This document shows positions 60,530-64,000 of a stretch of 64,000 nt of DNA, in pieces. The stretch lies in the NCBI GenBank assembly GCA_039105265.1, contig JAPFFF010000009.1:2480001-2544000 (forward strand), in the 5' to 3' direction. How positions within the stretch are numbered: the stretch's first letter is position 1; each line of letters opens with the position of its first letter. Position numbers and translations under genes: made by a program. The DNA is from Tritrichomonas musculus. Taxonomy: Eukaryota > Parabasalia > Tritrichomonadida > Tritrichomonadidae. Under the pieces are notes generated by a model. The model saw only the letters and a program-made list of their open reading frames with translations, ran no database searches and was not told the DNA's origin.

Positions 60530-61900
60530 ATGTTCTTAATACCAATACAAAGTGATGATAAAATAAATGAATTATTAGACAAAGATGACGTTAAACTTGA
60601 AGAAATCCTAGAACAAGATTCTCTTTCTTGTTCAATCAGAAATTCATCAAACCAAAAGCTCTTTTCTTATTTAAAAAAACCAGATGTTATTGAAGAACTT
60701 GTGAAATGGTCTCTTACTGAAGATTATAGAGATCATCCAAAATATCTTAAACTTGCAAATTCTGCTGTGACAGTTTTTACAAATTCAAAGCTTTTCCAAC
60801 AAATTGCATTAGAAAATGAAACTTTTTTGAATATGATACAAAATTTTATAAACACGACTCCTCAAAGCTCTCGCGTTTGCGGCCATTTTAATAGAATAAT
60901 CAATTCAATTATTTTAGGTACAAAAGGAGATTTTATAGAGAAGCTTAACAATCTTCAATCATTTCTAATAAATAACATAACAGATATGGCTTTGAAAGAT
61001 CTCTTCGTTTTTTTATCGACTGAATTTTCTGAATCATTTAGTTTTAATACTGAGCTCCTCATTCATCTAGTTAAGAGCATCAATTATGATAATTGTCTAT
61101 TTGTTGTATCAACAATTCGAGAAATCATTTATATTGATACTACTTTGAAAAAATTTTTTGATTCAGAAGAATTAATAGATCATTTGTTTAAAATTGCAAT
61201 TGAGACATCAAAATCTAGACCTCTTCTTGCAACAGAACTATTCAGGCTTTTAAAAAATTTTAAAGAACTCTCTTACTACATTCATGTACTTAAAAAATTT
61301 GTTGATACATATGAATATCAGGATAATTTCTCACTTCCATATGCAATTAGTATTTTCAATAAACTTACGCCCGAAATGTTTGATTTATTCTTTGATCCGA
61401 AATCGTGCACCATGCTTACTGAAGCAATCTATGAATCATTTACAAATAAGACAATAGATGAACAATTAGAACTAACAAAAAGCGCACATTTATTTGATAG
61501 AATCATAAGCAACTTTCCAAAATCAAAAACAAAAGCTCGATTCTCAGATTTAGCAATTTTACTTGCTAATAATTTCAAAGAAATACCTGATATTGATCAG
61601 GGATTTATCCAATTTGTAGAAAATGATGTTAAAGAACATTTAAAAATTAGACAAAGCGAATATGGCGGGAAAATTATGCATAGCTATTATGATGATATAA
61701 TTGACATAAAATTTTCTAGTTCTGAAAGTTCTTCAAGTTCTAGTGATTCAGATGAAGATGAAGAAGTAATTTTGGAATTAGATAATGATAATGAAAATCA
61801 GGATACTAAAAATAATAATAATATTGAGATGAATAATGACAGTACAAATTCTATTGAAGATAATTCAGATAACCATAATCAAGGAGAGAATAACTTTTAG
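60530..61900 (+). CDS. SAPS-family protein phosphatase regulator (SIT4/PP6 partner)
   Basis: 456 residues. The N-terminal text KINELLDKDDVKLEEILEQD and IRNSSNQKLFSYLKKPDVIEELVKWS is the start of the SAPS domain. The helical body runs to about 395. The tail (about 395-456) is acidic and S/N rich (SSSSSSDSDEDEEVILELDN). SAPS proteins bind the catalytic subunit of PP6/Sit4-type phosphatases and direct it in growth and cell-cycle control. The protein is shorter than yeast or animal members (~650-1000), because its C-terminal extension is short. No catalytic residues are expected. The family call rests on the N-terminus. Confidence 0.85.
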   Translation: MFLIPIQSDDKINELLDKDDVKLEEILEQDSLSCSIRNSSNQKLFSYLKKPDVIEELVKWSLTEDYRDHPKYLKLANSAVTVFTNSKLFQQIALENETFLNMIQNFINTTPQSSRVCGHFNRIINSIILGTKGDFIEKLNNLQSFLINNITDMALKDLFVFLSTEFSESFSFNTELLIHLVKSINYDNCLFVVSTIREIIYIDTTLKKFFDSEELIDHLFKIAIETSKSRPLLATELFRLLKNFKELSYYIHVLKKFVDTYEYQDNFSLPYAISIFNKLTPEMFDLFFDPKSCTMLTEAIYESFTNKTIDEQLELTKSAHLFDRIISNFPKSKTKARFSDLAILLANNFKEIPDIDQGFIQFVENDVKEHLKIRQSEYGGKIMHSYYDDIIDIKFSSSESSSSSSDSDEDEEVILELDNDNENQDTKNNNNIEMNNDSTNSIEDNSDNHNQGENNF

Positions 61901-62443
61901 CTTTAGGCCATTTTCAGAACTCAATTATTTTAATTATACAAAAATATAGTTTTCATTATTATATTTTTTTTTTTCGTTAACAGGCATGACAGATAATTAG
62001 AACCTGTTCAAAAATTTCAGTTAAAAAATTTCGTATTATAGATATTCCTTCTAATCATTTTAAATGAACATGCTTTTTCAGTTCCTTTTATAAATTACAC
62101 TTAACCATTACTGTCAATAAGTACGCTTGAAATGAAAAAATAAGCCTATTATAATTGGTTTCTACCATATAATTTCATTAAACAAAATTGCAGAAATTGA
62201 CAAGACATTTCTTTATTGACCATTAATTTTTAATTGGATATATTTAGTATCATTAATGCTTATTAAAAGAATAATTACTAATATTAATATAAAGCATTTT
62301 TTTTACCAAATACGAATAATTTTTCAATATTAGTCATTTTTGTTTCCAATTATAATGCATATTCCGAATATATTAACTAAGCTTTTTTTTGTGTTATATG
62401 GAATTCATGAGATATGGTTATAATTAATATTTAAATAGAATTT
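61901..62443. other. Gene-free spacer
   Basis: About 540 bp, AT rich, with no frame or repeat of note. It holds the 3' end of the SAPS gene and the promoter of the actin-related gene. Confidence 0.45.
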
Positions 62444-63736
62444 ATGAATTTACTTCCATGTGAAACAAATTCTCTTGTTTATGACTTTGGATCAAATTCA
62501 ATTCAATTAGGATTTGCAGGAGATGCTCAACCATTATATAGCATCCCTTCTTCTTCTTGTCAACGCCCAAAGGACGGCGATATTTACATCGAGTTTGGTG
62601 ATAGTTGGTTGCAAAAAAAATATGAAGGAATTGAAATCAAACAAATAATTAGTGATAATGGAACTTTAGCTGACAAAAATTTACTTGCATCTTTCTTCGA
62701 TTGGACTTATCAATCATGCTTATCTGTCGATCCAGTGGAGCACCCAATATTAGTTACTCAGCCATCACATCTAGCATTACAGACTTCTTTTTATGATCAA
62801 TGGAGGAAAGACATTTGTGAATCAGCTTTTGATTTTGCAGGTCATCCATCTTTGTGTTTTGAACATGATTCAGTTCTTGCATGCTTTTCGAGGGCAGCAT
62901 CTACAGCTATCGTTGTTGATTTCGGATGGTCATGCATCAGAGTTGTTCCAATTCTAGATGGACAACCAATTTTGAAATCCTTGAGCTTATCTAAGACAGG
63001 TGGTTGCCAATTATGCTCACTTCTTCTTGGATGCCTTAAAAAAAATACATTATCGAACCCAGCAAATCGTATGGTTCCAATTGGCGCCCAAATTCCTCAA
63101 CTGAGTAATAATTATCGCCCAAATATTTTTTTTGATGACAATAATTTAATAACTTCTGTTAATATTGACAATGAAAATATACCCACTCCGACTCAACAAC
63201 AATATTGTACCAAGTTTCTTCTACAAGATATGATAAAATCATGCTTATCTTTCCCATCTCAAATGCAACAAAAAGAAGAACCAGGCCAATATATTTATTA
63301 TATGCCAAATCGAGAACCTATTGATCTTAAAGATGAAGTTCAATATCTTTCTCATGTTTTAACTGATCAACTAAAACCTCAAGAAATGATTCAAAGTGGG
63401 ATTAAATCAGTTCCTGAATGCATATATGCATCAATCAACAATAATAACACTCCAGCAGACGTTAGAAGGCAACTATGGAAAAATATTGTAACAAGTGGAG
63501 GGCTTTCAATGCTACAAGGCTTTTGTGCAAAATTAGAATTATTAGCAAGCGCGATTAAACCACAAAATTATACAGCTAAAGTTATTCCACCTAAAAATCC
63601 TCTTACTGGAGGTTCAAATACAGTTTGGGTTGGCGGCTCAATCTTAGCATCAATGGACAATTTTACAGAATTTTGTATCACAAAAGAAGAATGGGAAGAA
63701 AATGGAGAAAGCATTTTAAACACAAAGTTTAAATAA
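62444..63736 (+). CDS. Actin-related protein, Arp4/ACTL6-like
   Basis: 430 residues, the length of ACTL6/Arp4. The actin fold is readable: VYDFGSNSIQLGFAGDAQP (phosphate loop 1), HPILVTQPSHLALQTSF, VLACFSRAASTAIVVDFGWS (phosphate loop 2), IVTSGGLSMLQGF (the adenosine-loop G-G motif) and VWVGGSILASMDNF near the end. FFLC-like text here reads HPSLCFEHDSVLACF, as in Arp4. Arp4 is a nuclear subunit of INO80, SWR1, SWI/SNF and NuA4 complexes. Phosphate-loop residues depart from actin's, as in most Arps, so ATPase activity is doubtful. A middle insertion (N/D rich, about 210-240) is specific to this protein. Confidence 0.85.
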   Translation: MNLLPCETNSLVYDFGSNSIQLGFAGDAQPLYSIPSSSCQRPKDGDIYIEFGDSWLQKKYEGIEIKQIISDNGTLADKNLLASFFDWTYQSCLSVDPVEHPILVTQPSHLALQTSFYDQWRKDICESAFDFAGHPSLCFEHDSVLACFSRAASTAIVVDFGWSCIRVVPILDGQPILKSLSLSKTGGCQLCSLLLGCLKKNTLSNPANRMVPIGAQIPQLSNNYRPNIFFDDNNLITSVNIDNENIPTPTQQQYCTKFLLQDMIKSCLSFPSQMQQKEEPGQYIYYMPNREPIDLKDEVQYLSHVLTDQLKPQEMIQSGIKSVPECIYASINNNNTPADVRRQLWKNIVTSGGLSMLQGFCAKLELLASAIKPQNYTAKVIPPKNPLTGGSNTVWVGGSILASMDNFTEFCITKEEWEENGESILNTKFK

Positions 63737-63794
63737 TTATAATTATCTTTTATATTTGTAATATACTAAAAATACAATTATATTCAAATATTAC

Positions 63795-63797
<3 letters not shown>

Positions 63798-63826
<29 letters not shown>
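63798..63826. repeat. T29 homopolymer
   Basis: An uninterrupted run of 29 T about 60 bp after the Arp4-like stop codon. It is one of several long A/T homopolymers in the window. Confidence 0.9.
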
Positions 63827-64000
63827 GTTAGACTTATTACTTTTCTATTCGAATAGCAATTTACATTTTGATTGAGTTGCTATATCCGGGATAAAATTAT
63901 TAAAATTGATCAATTTTCATAATATAAATAAACACGCATCTGTTGAAAAAGAAAATATATTTCAAATTAATCTAAATACAAATCTTCAAATTTAATCTAT

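Overview
The window looks like a piece of an AT-rich protist nuclear genome, most likely a trichomonad (parabasalid) such as Tritrichomonas. The reasons are intronless genes in very AT-rich spacers, a protein kinase fused to BspA-like leucine-rich repeats, a hydrogenosome-type carrier protein, and abundant Mutator-like (MULE) and TA-flanked transposons. I found no canonical trichomonad intron. Many stop codons are followed by A (UAAA), the poly(A) context known in Trichomonas. The species assignment is inference.

Layout. From 1 to 9.4 kb there is a housekeeping block: a membrane-anchored class V aminotransferase (MOCOS N-terminal type), Mo25, a tail-anchored CS-domain/Sel1-like protein, a small unknown protein and coatomer gamma. 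At 9.5-14.8 kb there are inverted-repeat elements and an apparently intact MULE with ~770-bp terminal inverted repeats (TIRs), a 9-bp target duplication and one transposase gene. From 15.8 to 27.6 kb there is a second host block: a disordered protein, an eEF1A-type lysine methyltransferase, a mitochondrial-carrier protein divergent from a DENR/TMA22 homologue, a kinase-LRR protein and a long coiled-coil protein.

From 28 to 44.2 kb lies an accessory island. It has a broken unknown frame, a decayed second MULE with 91-bp TIRs and 9-bp target duplication, at least four miniature inverted-repeat elements, and two inverted copies of a GC-rich hairpin cassette. A pair of nested TA-flanked elements follows. 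The outer one carries a 1.5-kb, 21/20-bp minisatellite with a 313-bp higher-order period. The inner one carries a pogo/Tc1-mariner-type transposase with a Myb/SANT domain.

From 44.6 kb to the end there is a third host block: a DUSP-type ubiquitin protease, PCNA, two coiled-coil proteins, a PSP1-domain protein, two small membrane proteins, a basic unknown protein, beta-adaptin, a SAPS-type PP6/SIT4 regulator and an Arp4-like actin-related protein.

How the genes relate. There is no operon logic; neighbours are functionally unrelated. Shared themes are vesicle coats (coatomer gamma and beta-adaptin), kinase/phosphatase regulation (Mo25, kinase-LRR, SAPS) and nuclear function (PCNA, Arp4). A short ACGGTTT/AAACCGT motif recurs close to the start codons of PCNA, the ubiquitin protease and the two-pass membrane protein. 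It could be a Myb-type control element and is given as a hypothesis.
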